A stretch of DNA of 47,514 bases, taken from assembly GCA_028290465.1 (NCBI GenBank), contig JAQGJU010000141.1, positions 1 to 47,514 on the forward strand. Reading direction: 5' to 3'. The position numbers and the translations under genes are program-made. This document shows positions 23,664 to 32,339 of the stretch, piece by piece. Numbering within the stretch: the stretch's first letter is position 1; each line of letters starts with the position of its first letter. Under the pieces are notes generated by a model that saw only the letters and a program-made list of their open reading frames with translations, had not been told where the DNA came from and did no database searches. Source of the DNA: Xanthobacteraceae bacterium (GTDB lineage Bacteria > Pseudomonadota > Alphaproteobacteria > Rhizobiales > Xanthobacteraceae).

Positions 23664-24860
23664 TTAACGCGCCGGCGCGCCGGCGGCGAGCCACGCGGCA
23701 AGCGTCTGCCGCTCGTCTCCGGTCATCTCGGTGATATTGCCGGGCGGCATCGCGCTGGAGCGTACCGACGCGATGTCGATCAGCCGCGCATGGGCTCTGA
23801 TCCGCTCGGCATTGTCGAGCAGAATGCCTTTCGGCGCGACCCCGATGCCGGCCCAAACCGGCTCCGCCGCATGGCACATGCTGCAGCGGGACACGACGAT
23901 CTCTTCGACGGCCGCGAAGGCCGGCGTGGCCGGCAGCGCACCCGACTTGACTTCGCGCGGCCCGAGCGTCGACAGCCAGAACACGGCGATCATGCCGGCC
24001 GCGGCGACGCCCCAGGTCCACCACGGGCTGCCCTGGCCGGCATGGCGCGAATTATAGAAGTGCCGGATCACCGGACCGATCAGCAGCACGATGGCGACGA
24101 TCAGCCAGTTGAACCGCGTGCCGAACAGCAGTGGGTAATGCGTGCTGATCATCAGGAACACGACCGGCAGCGTGAGATAGTTGTTGTGTACCGAGCGCTG
24201 CTTGCCGATCGCGCCCCAGAACGGATCCGGCGTCTGGCCGGCGATCAGTGCCGCGACGGTCTTCTTCTGGTACGGAATGACGACCGCGAACACGTTCGCC
24301 ACCATGATGGTGCCGACCAGCGCGCCGATCTGCACAAAGGCGCCGCGCCCGCTGAATACATGGGTGTAGGCGTAGGTCAGCCCGACCAGGAACACATAGC
24401 CGACCAACGACAACGTCAGTTCATTGCGGCCGATCGGCGAGCGGCACATCGCCTCATAGGCCAGCCAACCGAACAGAAGCAGGCCGACGCTGGTCGCGAT
24501 GGCGGCATTTGGGCTGAGCGCCAGCACGGTGCGGTCGACCAGGAGCAGGTCGGCGCCGAAGTAGTATACGATGACCATCAGGCCGAAGCCCGACAGCCAA
24601 GTCACGTAGGCTTCCCATTTGAACCAGGTCAGATGGTCCGGCATCTGGGTCGGCGCCACCAGATACTTCATGATGTGGTAGAAGCCGCCGCCATGGACCT
24701 GCCAGGCCTCGCCCTTCACGCCGGCCGGCAGCCCGTCGCGGGCTTGCAGGCTGAGATCGAGATGGATGAAGTAGAACGACGAGCCGATCCAGGCGATCCC
24801 GGCAACCACATGCGTCCATCTCACAATGACGCTCGCCCATTCGATCAGCACTACATCCAC
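23664..24860 (-). CDS. puuD: membrane urate hydroxylase PuuD with cytochrome c domain
   Basis: A 398-residue inner-membrane urate oxidase that makes 5-hydroxyisourate and passes electrons to its own cytochrome c domain instead of producing hydrogen peroxide. The first 300 residues have about eight hydrophobic helices (WTHVVAGIAWIGSSFYFIHL near residue 16, VHNNYLTLPVVFLMIS near 220), the former DUF989. The C-terminal domain has the haem motif CSMCH near residue 325 and an axial-Met region SAMPPGNITEMT. The computed frame begins at TTG 24866, but AGGAG ends exactly there. GTG 24860, six bases further on, fits the ribosome-binding site better. Confidence 0.93.
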   Translation of the reverse strand: MDVVLIEWASVIVRWTHVVAGIAWIGSSFYFIHLDLSLQARDGLPAGVKGEAWQVHGGGFYHIMKYLVAPTQMPDHLTWFKWEAYVTWLSGFGLMVIVYYFGADLLLVDRTVLALSPNAAIATSVGLLLFGWLAYEAMCRSPIGRNELTLSLVGYVFLVGLTYAYTHVFSGRGAFVQIGALVGTIMVANVFAVVIPYQKKTVAALIAGQTPDPFWGAIGKQRSVHNNYLTLPVVFLMISTHYPLLFGTRFNWLIVAIVLLIGPVIRHFYNSRHAGQGSPWWTWGVAAAGMIAVFWLSTLGPREVKSGALPATPAFAAVEEIVVSRCSMCHAAEPVWAGIGVAPKGILLDNAERIRAHARLIDIASVRSSAMPPGNITEMTGDERQTLAAWLAAGAPAR

Positions 24861-25040
24861 GCTCAACTCCTGCCTCTTGCTCCAGTCCTTTCAACATGAC
24901 AGAGCAACAACGATCTGTTCAAGTATCAGGCCCTATCGCGGCGCGCGACCGATTTCACGGTTGAATTCCATGCAAGGTGGACCACCATCGCGGTCAGATC
25001 ACGCTCAAAGCGGAACAGGGCGCGTTCGCGCGCTCACAAC

Positions 25041-25489
25041 ATGCAGTTGACCGAGCAACTGGCGCAGTTCTTGGAGACCCCCCACAGCCTGACCTGGACC
25101 TATTTGACCGACGCGCACTGGCAGGCCGCCGCCAGCCTGTTCGCCGACCATGGTCGGCCCCGTCGGACGCCTGGAGGTGCTGGACGGCGCGACCAACCTC
25201 ATTCCGGGACGCTGTGAGCTTTGGCTCGACATACCGTCCGGCGACGACACCACGCGGGCGGCTGTCGCCGATGTTATGGCCGCGATCGACCGGATCGCGT
25301 GGCATCTGGTCAGCGGCGCTGGCCACGACGCCATGATGTTCAATGGCCGCACCGATGTCGGCATGCTGTTTGTGCGTTCCGGCAATGCAGGGTCAGTCAT
25401 CGCCGCTTGAGACGGTCACGCCGGCCGACGCCGATGTCGCAGCCTGTGTCCTGATCGATGTGCTGTTGAATCTGAAGCCGGCGGGCTGA
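25041..25489 (+). pseudogene. allC: decayed allantoate amidohydrolase (AllC/carbamoylase family)
   Basis: Islands of an M20-type allantoate amidohydrolase remain. Island 1 (25041-25149) is FLETPHSLTWTYLTDAHWQA, matching the N-terminal LTRTYLTPAH region. Island 2, in another frame from 25150, is VGRLEVLDGATNLIPGRCEL from the dimerisation domain. Island 3 is SGAGHDAMMFNGRTDVGMLF. A further frame change near 25385 gives SSPLETVTPADADVAACVL and the C-terminus, ending at TGA 25489. The normal gene is about 1.2 kb, so some 800 bases are missing, including the parts with most metal ligands. At least two frameshifts and two internal deletions make it a clear pseudogene. It lies beside puuD, divergently oriented. 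Confidence 0.85.
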
Positions 25490-25988
25490 GGCGCGCGGCG
25501 CCGCACGGCAAACAGGCCGAACGACCAATACAAATAGGTGTCCCAGAAAGCGATCATGCCCGACCTTGCGGCCGGGCATGACAACTGCGCACCCCAGTTA
25601 ACGTTGCCGGGTATACGTAACCGGAGCACGAGGTAACCCTACAGCGAAAGGGGTTTCGGCAAAGCCGATATTTTTCGCAAGCTTTGGCGCTTCCTTACGC
25701 AAACGGCTGTTTTGAGCCTGCGACGTGAAACGCGGAGCCGATACGGCCGACAAAATCCGTATGTGCGCCTGCTCAATTTAATAGCGTGCGCGTCTGCAGA
25801 AAATTCCAAAAGATGCGGGAATTGTGCAACTGGAGCTTCATCGGCGACTTGCGCGTCTGATGTTTCGCGTCGAATCGCGGTGCGCCTTAACCATTCTCTT
25901 GGCGGCTGACGCCGGCCGTTCGGCAAAACGACGAAAGCCATCCCGGAAATCAGAATGGCTCTCCTCGGTTCGCGTGACGCACTATCGG
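25490..25988. other. non-coding gap between the allC remnant and the Tsx-like gene
   Basis: No convincing gene. Short open frames here lack ribosome-binding sites and have unnatural composition. There is a stem CATGCCCG / CGGGCATG at 25555-25580. The stretch at 25620-25800 is lower in GC than its surroundings. It may hold further debris of the decayed locus, but nothing else is recognisable. Confidence 0.5.
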
Positions 25989-26954
25989 TCAGAACGCGAT
26001 GGTGGCGCCGACCGCCCAGGTGCTCTCAGTCGAGAACGTCACCAGCGTATGGTCGAGGCCGAACTTGTTTTGCCAATAACGATAGGCCGTCCACACCGAG
26101 AACATGTTCGGAGTGCCCGTGACCATCTTGCCGACGTCGAGCGACAGTTTCTGCTCGCTGTGGAATTCGGTCTTGGTTTCCGCCGTCGTGGTCGGGTTGC
26201 CGGTGCCTTTCGGTCCGTAGAAATTGGCGTAGCCGCTGAAGGTGACCGGCAGCCATTGCGGCAGGAATCCGAGCGGCATCGCGTAATTGGTCTCGACCGC
26301 CCAGGTACCGTCGAAGTCCTGATCGCCGCTCGGATCGGTACCGAAGGGCGGGGCCAGAAAGGCGTTGTGATTCCATTCCTTGGAGTAGAGCGGCGAAATA
26401 TTGAGATGACCGCCATAGGGCAGCATGAACGCGAACTGCAGGCCGACGACGACTTGGCGCTTCGCCGGCGCCAGGAACGAGTTCATCGTATTGGCGTCGG
26501 CGCCGAATTCGAACGACACGTTGGTCAGCGGGCCGGCGCTGAACGCTTTGGTCTTGAACAGCTCATTGAAGCCCAGCGTGCTGCGGAACAGGCCGTAGAT
26601 TTCTGTCGCGCCCGCGCATCCGGTGCTCGGCGCGATGCAAGGATTGGCCGGATCGCGATCGTCCGACTTCAGCAGATCGGCGGTGAAGAAGTTAGTGCCG
26701 TAAGCCCAGACGTCGAAATGCGTGAAGCTGACGACGTGCTTGCTGGTCGTGCTCATCCCTGGATCGGTCGCCGTGAACCGGTAGGAATAGCTGAAGCTGT
26801 TTTCGTTCACGAAGAAGAACGGCACCGGCGCCGCCTTGACGATCGGCGCCTTGACCGGCATGTCGGCCGCAAGCGCGTTGCCGCCGAGCACGGCGGCAAG
26901 CCCCGCGGCCAACGCCAGCGGTTTGACGTGTGATTTGAAGCGAGCGAATTCCAT
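25989..26954 (-). CDS. Tsx-like outer membrane channel, probably for nucleosides or purines
   Basis: A 321-residue outer membrane beta-barrel. A signal peptide spans residues 1 to about 29 (LALAAGLAAVLGGNALAA). Alternating aromatic strands follow, and the protein ends in phenylalanine (WAVGATIAF), the outer membrane targeting signature. The block FTHFDVWAYGTNFFTADLLK near residue 77 followed by SDDRDP resembles the N-terminal barrel of Tsx/OmpK nucleoside channels. Position between puuD and xdhA supports purine or nucleoside uptake. ATG start at 26954. The transport role is inferred from fold and context. Confidence 0.75.
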   Translation of the reverse strand: MEFARFKSHVKPLALAAGLAAVLGGNALAADMPVKAPIVKAAPVPFFFVNENSFSYSYRFTATDPGMSTTSKHVVSFTHFDVWAYGTNFFTADLLKSDDRDPANPCIAPSTGCAGATEIYGLFRSTLGFNELFKTKAFSAGPLTNVSFEFGADANTMNSFLAPAKRQVVVGLQFAFMLPYGGHLNISPLYSKEWNHNAFLAPPFGTDPSGDQDFDGTWAVETNYAMPLGFLPQWLPVTFSGYANFYGPKGTGNPTTTAETKTEFHSEQKLSLDVGKMVTGTPNMFSVWTAYRYWQNKFGLDHTLVTFSTESTWAVGATIAF

Positions 26955-27517
26955 GTCGAGCCCCCAGTACGACGTAATGGTCCCGGCTCGCTGTAATTCG
27001 TCGCAGGGAACCCTGCGATCACAAAGCTGTTATTCTGGGCATGCTTTGGCTCTTGTTCCGGCACTCGGCACATTGGCTGAGCTTCGGAACACACAGAAGA
27101 TAAGCGGATTTTGGCCAGTGCCTCGGCTCGATTTACAAGTCAGCGGCATTTTTATTGGTGGATCTCGAAATTCATCCGCTGCTTTTCGACAAAAAATCGA
27201 GACCGATCTATTTCCGCCGATTGCTTAAATCCATGGCGAAGCCGCAGCACATCATTGTTCTGAAAACTTTCGACTGTCGTAAAAATATCACATGGCGGTC
27301 GGCTCATGTCCGCTATAGCGCTCGCTGCCGCCGTGCTCACAAGCTCGTGCCTCGGCCGTTCCGCGCAAGTGCTTTGGCGGAGCTTGCTACGGCCGCCGTG
27401 GTCCCTCCTTGGGCACAGGCTGCTGCATTTTGCAGTCTTCTTTTGCCGGGGGTTTTAGCGCATCATTGGGCGTTCACCGTCTCCTGACGCGGTGAGTTTT
27501 CTCGTCAAAGAGGCGAT
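26955..27517. other. divergent intergenic region between the Tsx-like gene and xdhA
   Basis: No gene is supported. This 563-base gap must carry promoters in both directions. It holds a clean dyad at 27001-27018 and a lower-GC block at about 27100-27300. An AGAGGCGAT ribosome-binding site lies just before xdhA. A plus-strand open frame at 27155-27487 has no family features and I do not count it. Confidence 0.55.
27001..27018. promoter_or_regulatory. possible operator dyad upstream of the Tsx-like gene
   Basis: TCGCAGGG-AA-CCCTGCGA has two 8-bp arms with a 2-base centre. It lies 47-64 bases upstream of the Tsx-like start codon, a position suited to a regulator site near its promoter. The spacer is too short for a stable hairpin, which favours a protein-binding dyad. 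The cognate regulator is unknown. Confidence 0.4.
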
Positions 27518-28999
27518 ATGCGTCGTGAAATCGCGTTTCTGCGCCGGGGCCAGCCCGTCCGGCTGAGCCAAGCCGCGCCAAGCCTGACCCTGCTCGATTA
27601 TCTGCGGCTCGAGGAGCGCGCGACCGGCACCAAGGAGGGCTGCGCCGAAGGCGACTGCGGCGCCTGTACGGTGGTGCTGCGCCGTGTCGTCGGTGGCGAG
27701 GTCGCCTATCAGGCGGTGAATTCCTGCATCCTGCTGGCCGGCCAGGCCGACGGCAGCGAAGTCATCACGGTCGAGGATCTGGCCGACGGCGACCGGCTTC
27801 ATCCGGTGCAGCAGGCGATGGTCGACCACCACGGTTCGCAATGCGGCTTCTGCACGCCGGGCTTCGTGATGGCGCTGTTCGGGCTGTATCACGCGCCGCC
27901 CTCCGCCAGCCCCGACCGCGACGCCGTGCATGAATGGATTTCCGGCAATCTGTGCCGCTGCACCGGCTATCGGCCGATCGTCGATGCCGGGCTCACGGCC
28001 TGCACGGGCGCCCGCAGCGATCAGTTCAGCGCCAACGAAGCTGCCGCGCGGACGGCGCTGGCCGCGCTCGACGACGGCGAAGACCTGTTCGTCGGCGGCG
28101 ACACCCGCTTCTTCGCGGCGCCTGCTTCTATCGCATCGCTGGCGTCGCTCTATCTGGCGCATCCGGACGCGGTACTGGTCGGCGGCGCCACCGATGTCGG
28201 ACTGTGGATCACCAAGCAGTTGCGCGATCTGCCCAAGATCATCTGGCTCGGCCGGGTGCGCGGCCTCGACGCCATCGAAGACATGGACGCGACGATCAAC
28301 TTCGGCGCCACCGTGACCCACGAAGCCGCATGGCCGCATTTGGCATCGATCGATTCCGACCTCGGCGAATTGATGCGCCGGTTCGCCGGCCGACAGGTTC
28401 GCACTGCCGGCACGATCGGCGGCAACATCGCCAACGGCTCGCCGATCGGCGACACGCCGCCGGCCCTGATCGCGCTCGGCGCCACGCTTACTTTGCAAAA
28501 GGGCGACACCGTCCGCACGTTGCCGCTGGAAGATTTCTTCATCGCCTATGGCAAGCAGGCGCGCCACCAAGGCGAGTTCGTCCGCGCGGTCGAGGTGCCG
28601 AAGCTCAAACCAAATGAAAGCTTCCGCGCGCTTAAGCTGGCCAAGCGCTACGATCAGGACATCTCGGCCGTTATGGCAGCCGTGAAGCTGACGGTGGAGG
28701 GCCGTCATATCGCCGAGGCGAGTATCGCCTATGGCGGCATGGCGGCAACGCCCAAACGCGCGAGCGCGACCGAAGCCGCGCTGACCGGTCTCAGCCTCGA
28801 CGATCCGACCGGTCTCGATGCGGCCGTGTTGCGGCTTGCGGAAGATTTCTCGCCGATCGACGACATGCGGGCCAGCGCGAAGTACCGGCTGGCCGGCGCG
28901 CAGGCGCTACTCGCCAAGGCGCTGGCCGAAATCGGCGGCATGTCGTCGACCGAAACCCGCGTATTCGGACGGAGAGCTGGCGATGCGACCGCTGCCTGA
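27518..28999 (+). CDS. xdhA: xanthine dehydrogenase small subunit (2Fe-2S and FAD)
   Basis: A 493-residue electron-transfer subunit of xanthine dehydrogenase, which oxidises hypoxanthine and xanthine to urate. The plant-type 2Fe-2S cluster is at GCAEGDCGACTVVL near residue 44. The second cluster is in the helical domain: CGFCTPGFVMAL and CRCTGYRPI (residues 110-155). The FAD domain carries VGGATDVGLWITKQL near residue 222 and AGTIGGNIANGSPIGDTPP near residue 300. ATG 27518 has AGAGGCGAT upstream. The stop overlaps the xdhB start. First gene of an xdhABC-transporter operon. Confidence 0.96.
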   Translation: MRREIAFLRRGQPVRLSQAAPSLTLLDYLRLEERATGTKEGCAEGDCGACTVVLRRVVGGEVAYQAVNSCILLAGQADGSEVITVEDLADGDRLHPVQQAMVDHHGSQCGFCTPGFVMALFGLYHAPPSASPDRDAVHEWISGNLCRCTGYRPIVDAGLTACTGARSDQFSANEAAARTALAALDDGEDLFVGGDTRFFAAPASIASLASLYLAHPDAVLVGGATDVGLWITKQLRDLPKIIWLGRVRGLDAIEDMDATINFGATVTHEAAWPHLASIDSDLGELMRRFAGRQVRTAGTIGGNIANGSPIGDTPPALIALGATLTLQKGDTVRTLPLEDFFIAYGKQARHQGEFVRAVEVPKLKPNESFRALKLAKRYDQDISAVMAAVKLTVEGRHIAEASIAYGGMAATPKRASATEAALTGLSLDDPTGLDAAVLRLAEDFSPIDDMRASAKYRLAGAQALLAKALAEIGGMSSTETRVFGRRAGDATAA

Positions 29000-31313
29000 C
29001 ACCAACACCGTGAATGGCGAAGCGACCCTCCGCGTGGTCCGCCGCGATCTGCCGCATGACAGCGCGCGCAAGCATGTCACCGGTGGCGCCGCCTATATCG
29101 ACGATCTGCGCGAGCCGGAGGGCACGCTGCACCTCGCCATCGGCGGCGCGCCTATCGCGCGCGGCAAACTCACCGGTCTCAATTTGACCGCCGTGCGCGC
29201 CGCGCCGGGCGTGGTCGCCATCATCACGGCCGCCGATATTCCGGGCACCAACGATGTCAGCGCGCTCGGGCTCGGCGACGATCCGCTGTTCGTCGACAGC
29301 CAGATCTCGTTTCACGGCCAGGCGCTGTTCGCAGTCGCCGCTACCAGCCGCGACGCCGCCCGCAAAGCGGCGCTGCTGGCCAAGGTCGAGACCGAGACCG
29401 AGACTCCGAACATTTCCGTTGAAGACGGGCTGCAATCCGGCGAGACAGTGCTGAACGACTACGGCTTCGTGGTCGGCGACGTGGCGTCCGCGCTGGCCAA
29501 AAGCCCACATCGCGCCAGCGGTACGCTTCATATCGGCGGCCAAGAGCATTTCTATCTCGAGGGACAGATCGCACTCGCCATTCCGGGCGAGGAAGGCGAC
29601 CTGCATATCTTCTCGTCGACCCAGCACCCGAGCGAGGTGCAGCACATCGTCGCCCATTTGCTCGGCCTGCCTCAGGCCGCGATCACCGTGGAGGTGCGCC
29701 GTATGGGCGGCGGCTTCGGCGGCAAGGAAAGCCAAGCCTCTGCCTGGGCGGCCTATGCGGCGCTGGCGGCGCACATCACCAAGCACGCCTGCAAGATGCG
29801 TCCGGACCGCGATGCCGATATGGCGATGACCGGCAAGCGCCACGACTTCCGGGTCGACTACGATGTCGGCTTCGACGACAGCGGCCTGATCCTCGGACTC
29901 GATACGACGCTGGCCGCGCGCTGCGGCTATTCGGCGGATCTGTCGGCCGGTGTCGTCGACCGCGCGCTGTTCCACACCGACAATGCCTACTACCTGTCCG
30001 ACACGAATATTCTGTCCAAGCGCGTGCGCACCAACACGGTATCGAACACCGCATTCCGGGGCTTCGGCGGGCCGCAGGGCATGATGGCGATCGAACGCGT
30101 CATCGACTGCATAGCCTGGCGGCTCGGGCTCGATCCGCTCGACGTGCGGATGCGCAACTACTATGCGCCCGGCCGCGACGTGACGCCCTACGGACAAACC
30201 ATCGAAGACAATGTGCTGCCGGAACTGACCTCTCAGATCGAGCGCAGTTCCGACTATCGCGCCCGCCGTAACGAAATCACTACGTTCAACGCCGGCAGCC
30301 GCTTTCTCAAGCGCGGCATCGCGCTGGTGCCGCTCAAGTTCGGCATCTCGTTCACCGCGCAGCACCTGAACCAGGGCAGCGCACTGGTCCATGTCTATCG
30401 TGACGGCTCGGTGCATCTCAATCACGGCGGCACCGAGATGGGTCAGGGCCTGTTCGTGAAGATCGCCCAGGTGGTCGCCGAAACCTTCGGCATCTCGATG
30501 CCCTATGTGAAGGTGATGGCGACCCACACCGCGAAGGTGCCCAACACCTCGCCGACCGCGGCCTCGTCCGGCTCCGACATTAACGGCATGGCGGCGCTCG
30601 ACGCCGCGATGGCGATCCGCAACCGCATCGCGGCCTTTGCGGCCGAGCGCTACCAGGTCGACGCGGCCCATGTCAGCTTCCGCGACGACACCGTGATCGT
30701 CGGCAACGAGGTGATTCCATTCCCCGAAATGGTCGAGGCCGCGTATCGCGCCCGCGTTCATTTGTCGTCCACGGGCTTCTATGCGACGCCGAAGCTGCAT
30801 TGGGACCGTGACAAGGGCCACGGCCGGCCGTTCTTCTATTTCGCCTATGGGGCGGCCTGCGCCGAAGTGCTGATCGACACCACGACCGGCGAGTTGCGCG
30901 TGCTGCGCACCGATCTCCTCCATGACGTCGGCCGCTCGCTCAATCCGGCGATCGATATCGGCCAGATCGAGGGCGGTTTCGTGCAGGGTATGGGCTGGCT
31001 GACCGGCGAGGAATTGGTGTTCGACGACAAGGGCCGGCTGCGCACCCACGCGCCCTCGACCTACAAGATTCCGACGGCGTTCGACCTGCCGGAGGACTTC
31101 CGGGTCGCGCTGTTCGACAATACCAACCGCGAAGACACGATCTACCGGTCCAAGGCGGTCGGCGAACCGCCTTTGATGCTGGGGATCGCGGTATTCGCCG
31201 CCATCGCGGACGCGATCCACAGCCTGGCGCCGGGAAAGCCGGTGCCGCTGAACGCGCCCGCGACCGCGGAATCGATCTTGCATGCTTGTTCTTGCATGGT
31301 GTCCATACGGTGA
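28983..31313 (+). CDS. xdhB: xanthine dehydrogenase large subunit (molybdopterin)
   Basis: A 776-residue catalytic subunit with molybdenum cofactor. Visible motifs are SARKHVTGGAAYIDDLREPE near residue 22, RRMGGGFGGKESQ near residue 240, the substrate-loop FRGFGGPQGMM near residue 358, and KAVGEPPLMLGIAVF near residue 725, which holds the catalytic Glu. ATG 28983 has GGAGAG upstream and overlaps the xdhA end by 17 bases; the open frame extends further upstream but inside xdhA. The last residues (ESILHACSCMVSIR) are less conserved than usual. Confidence 0.96.
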   Translation: MRPLPDTNTVNGEATLRVVRRDLPHDSARKHVTGGAAYIDDLREPEGTLHLAIGGAPIARGKLTGLNLTAVRAAPGVVAIITAADIPGTNDVSALGLGDDPLFVDSQISFHGQALFAVAATSRDAARKAALLAKVETETETPNISVEDGLQSGETVLNDYGFVVGDVASALAKSPHRASGTLHIGGQEHFYLEGQIALAIPGEEGDLHIFSSTQHPSEVQHIVAHLLGLPQAAITVEVRRMGGGFGGKESQASAWAAYAALAAHITKHACKMRPDRDADMAMTGKRHDFRVDYDVGFDDSGLILGLDTTLAARCGYSADLSAGVVDRALFHTDNAYYLSDTNILSKRVRTNTVSNTAFRGFGGPQGMMAIERVIDCIAWRLGLDPLDVRMRNYYAPGRDVTPYGQTIEDNVLPELTSQIERSSDYRARRNEITTFNAGSRFLKRGIALVPLKFGISFTAQHLNQGSALVHVYRDGSVHLNHGGTEMGQGLFVKIAQVVAETFGISMPYVKVMATHTAKVPNTSPTAASSGSDINGMAALDAAMAIRNRIAAFAAERYQVDAAHVSFRDDTVIVGNEVIPFPEMVEAAYRARVHLSSTGFYATPKLHWDRDKGHGRPFFYFAYGAACAEVLIDTTTGELRVLRTDLLHDVGRSLNPAIDIGQIEGGFVQGMGWLTGEELVFDDKGRLRTHAPSTYKIPTAFDLPEDFRVALFDNTNREDTIYRSKAVGEPPLMLGIAVFAAIADAIHSLAPGKPVPLNAPATAESILHACSCMVSIR

Positions 31314-31331
31314 TGCAGCATTGAGCGAGTG

Positions 31332-32339
31332 ATGAACTCTGTGTGGCCCACGATCGAGCGCTTCATCGCCGAGCACGGCGCCGCCGTGCTCGTAACGCTC
31401 GCCGATGCGCGTGGCTCCAGCCCGCGCGAGGCCGGCACCTGCATGGTGGTGCGTCCGGACGGCGGCTTTACCGGCACCATCGGCGGCGGCGCGCTGGAGT
31501 GGATGGCGCTGGCCGACGCGCAGGCGCTGCTGGCTCATAAGGATGCTGCGCCGATGCGTCGGTTCGACCGCGCGCTCGGCCCCGATCTCGGCCAGTGCTG
31601 CGGCGGCCGGGTCGGCGTGCGCCTGGAACGATTCGACCAGGACGACGGCAAACAAGTCGCCGAACTGGCGGCGGCCGAACGCAACGGGCCGATCACGACC
31701 GTCGCCACCATCGAGAACGGCCGCCGGGTGCGCCGCCTGCTGGCCGAAGGCGAAGCCGTCCCAGTGCCGTCCGGCCAGTTGCGCGAGGAGCCGGCGGTCG
31801 AGCATTTCGGCACCGACAACACGGCGCTTTATCTGTTCGGCGCCGGACATGTCGGCCGCGCACTGGTGATGGCGCTGGCGCCATTGCCGTTCACCGTCAC
31901 CTGGATTGATCCGCGCCCCGGCGCTTTCCCGCCGCACATCCCGGCGAATGTCACATGCCGGACCGAACCCGATCCCGTGCCTTTACTCGGTGGGGCGCCG
32001 GACGGCGCTTTCGTGGCCATCATGACCCATAGCCATGCGCTCGACCTCGAACTGACCACCGCTGCGCTGACCTCCGACCGCTTTGCCTATGTCGGGCTGA
32101 TCGGCAGCGCCACCAAGCGCGGACGGTTCGTAAGCGCGATGCGCAAACTCGGCATCACCGAGGACACCATCGGCCGGCTCATCTGCCCGATCGGCCTCAC
32201 CGAAATTCGCGACAAGGCGCCGGCCTCAATCGCGGCGGCCGTGGCCGCGCAGTTGCTGATCGTCCGCGCGACCGCCAGCCAGACCGCATCCGGCGACACG
32301 CGCGGCACCTCCGACCTCGTCGGCAACCGCCATGCGTGA
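31332..32339 (+). CDS. xdhC: xanthine dehydrogenase accessory protein XdhC
   Basis: A 335-residue chaperone that binds the molybdenum cofactor, helps its sulphuration and inserts it into XdhB. The N-terminal block is VLVTLADARGSSPREAGTCM near residue 20, then TIGGGALEW. The C-terminal Rossmann-like domain has LYLFGAGHVGRALVMAL near residue 167 and AYVGLIGSATKRGRF near residue 254, ending with CPIGL and KAPASIAAAVAAQLL. I used ATG 31332; a GTG three bases earlier is also possible. Its end overlaps the following ABC gene by eight bases, joining enzyme and transporter in one operon. Confidence 0.95.
   Translation: MNSVWPTIERFIAEHGAAVLVTLADARGSSPREAGTCMVVRPDGGFTGTIGGGALEWMALADAQALLAHKDAAPMRRFDRALGPDLGQCCGGRVGVRLERFDQDDGKQVAELAAAERNGPITTVATIENGRRVRRLLAEGEAVPVPSGQLREEPAVEHFGTDNTALYLFGAGHVGRALVMALAPLPFTVTWIDPRPGAFPPHIPANVTCRTEPDPVPLLGGAPDGAFVAIMTHSHALDLELTTAALTSDRFAYVGLIGSATKRGRFVSAMRKLGITEDTIGRLICPIGLTEIRDKAPASIAAAVAAQLLIVRATASQTASGDTRGTSDLVGNRHA

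Noticed and set aside
27155-27487. A 110-codon frame upstream of xdhA.
   Set aside because: No ribosome-binding site, no domain, and it covers the expected promoter region of xdhA.
28791-31937. A 1048-codon open frame on the minus strand opposite xdhB and xdhC.
   Set aside because: It is antisense to well-supported molybdoenzyme genes, has His/Arg/Gly-rich composition typical of high-GC shadow frames, and shows no domain.
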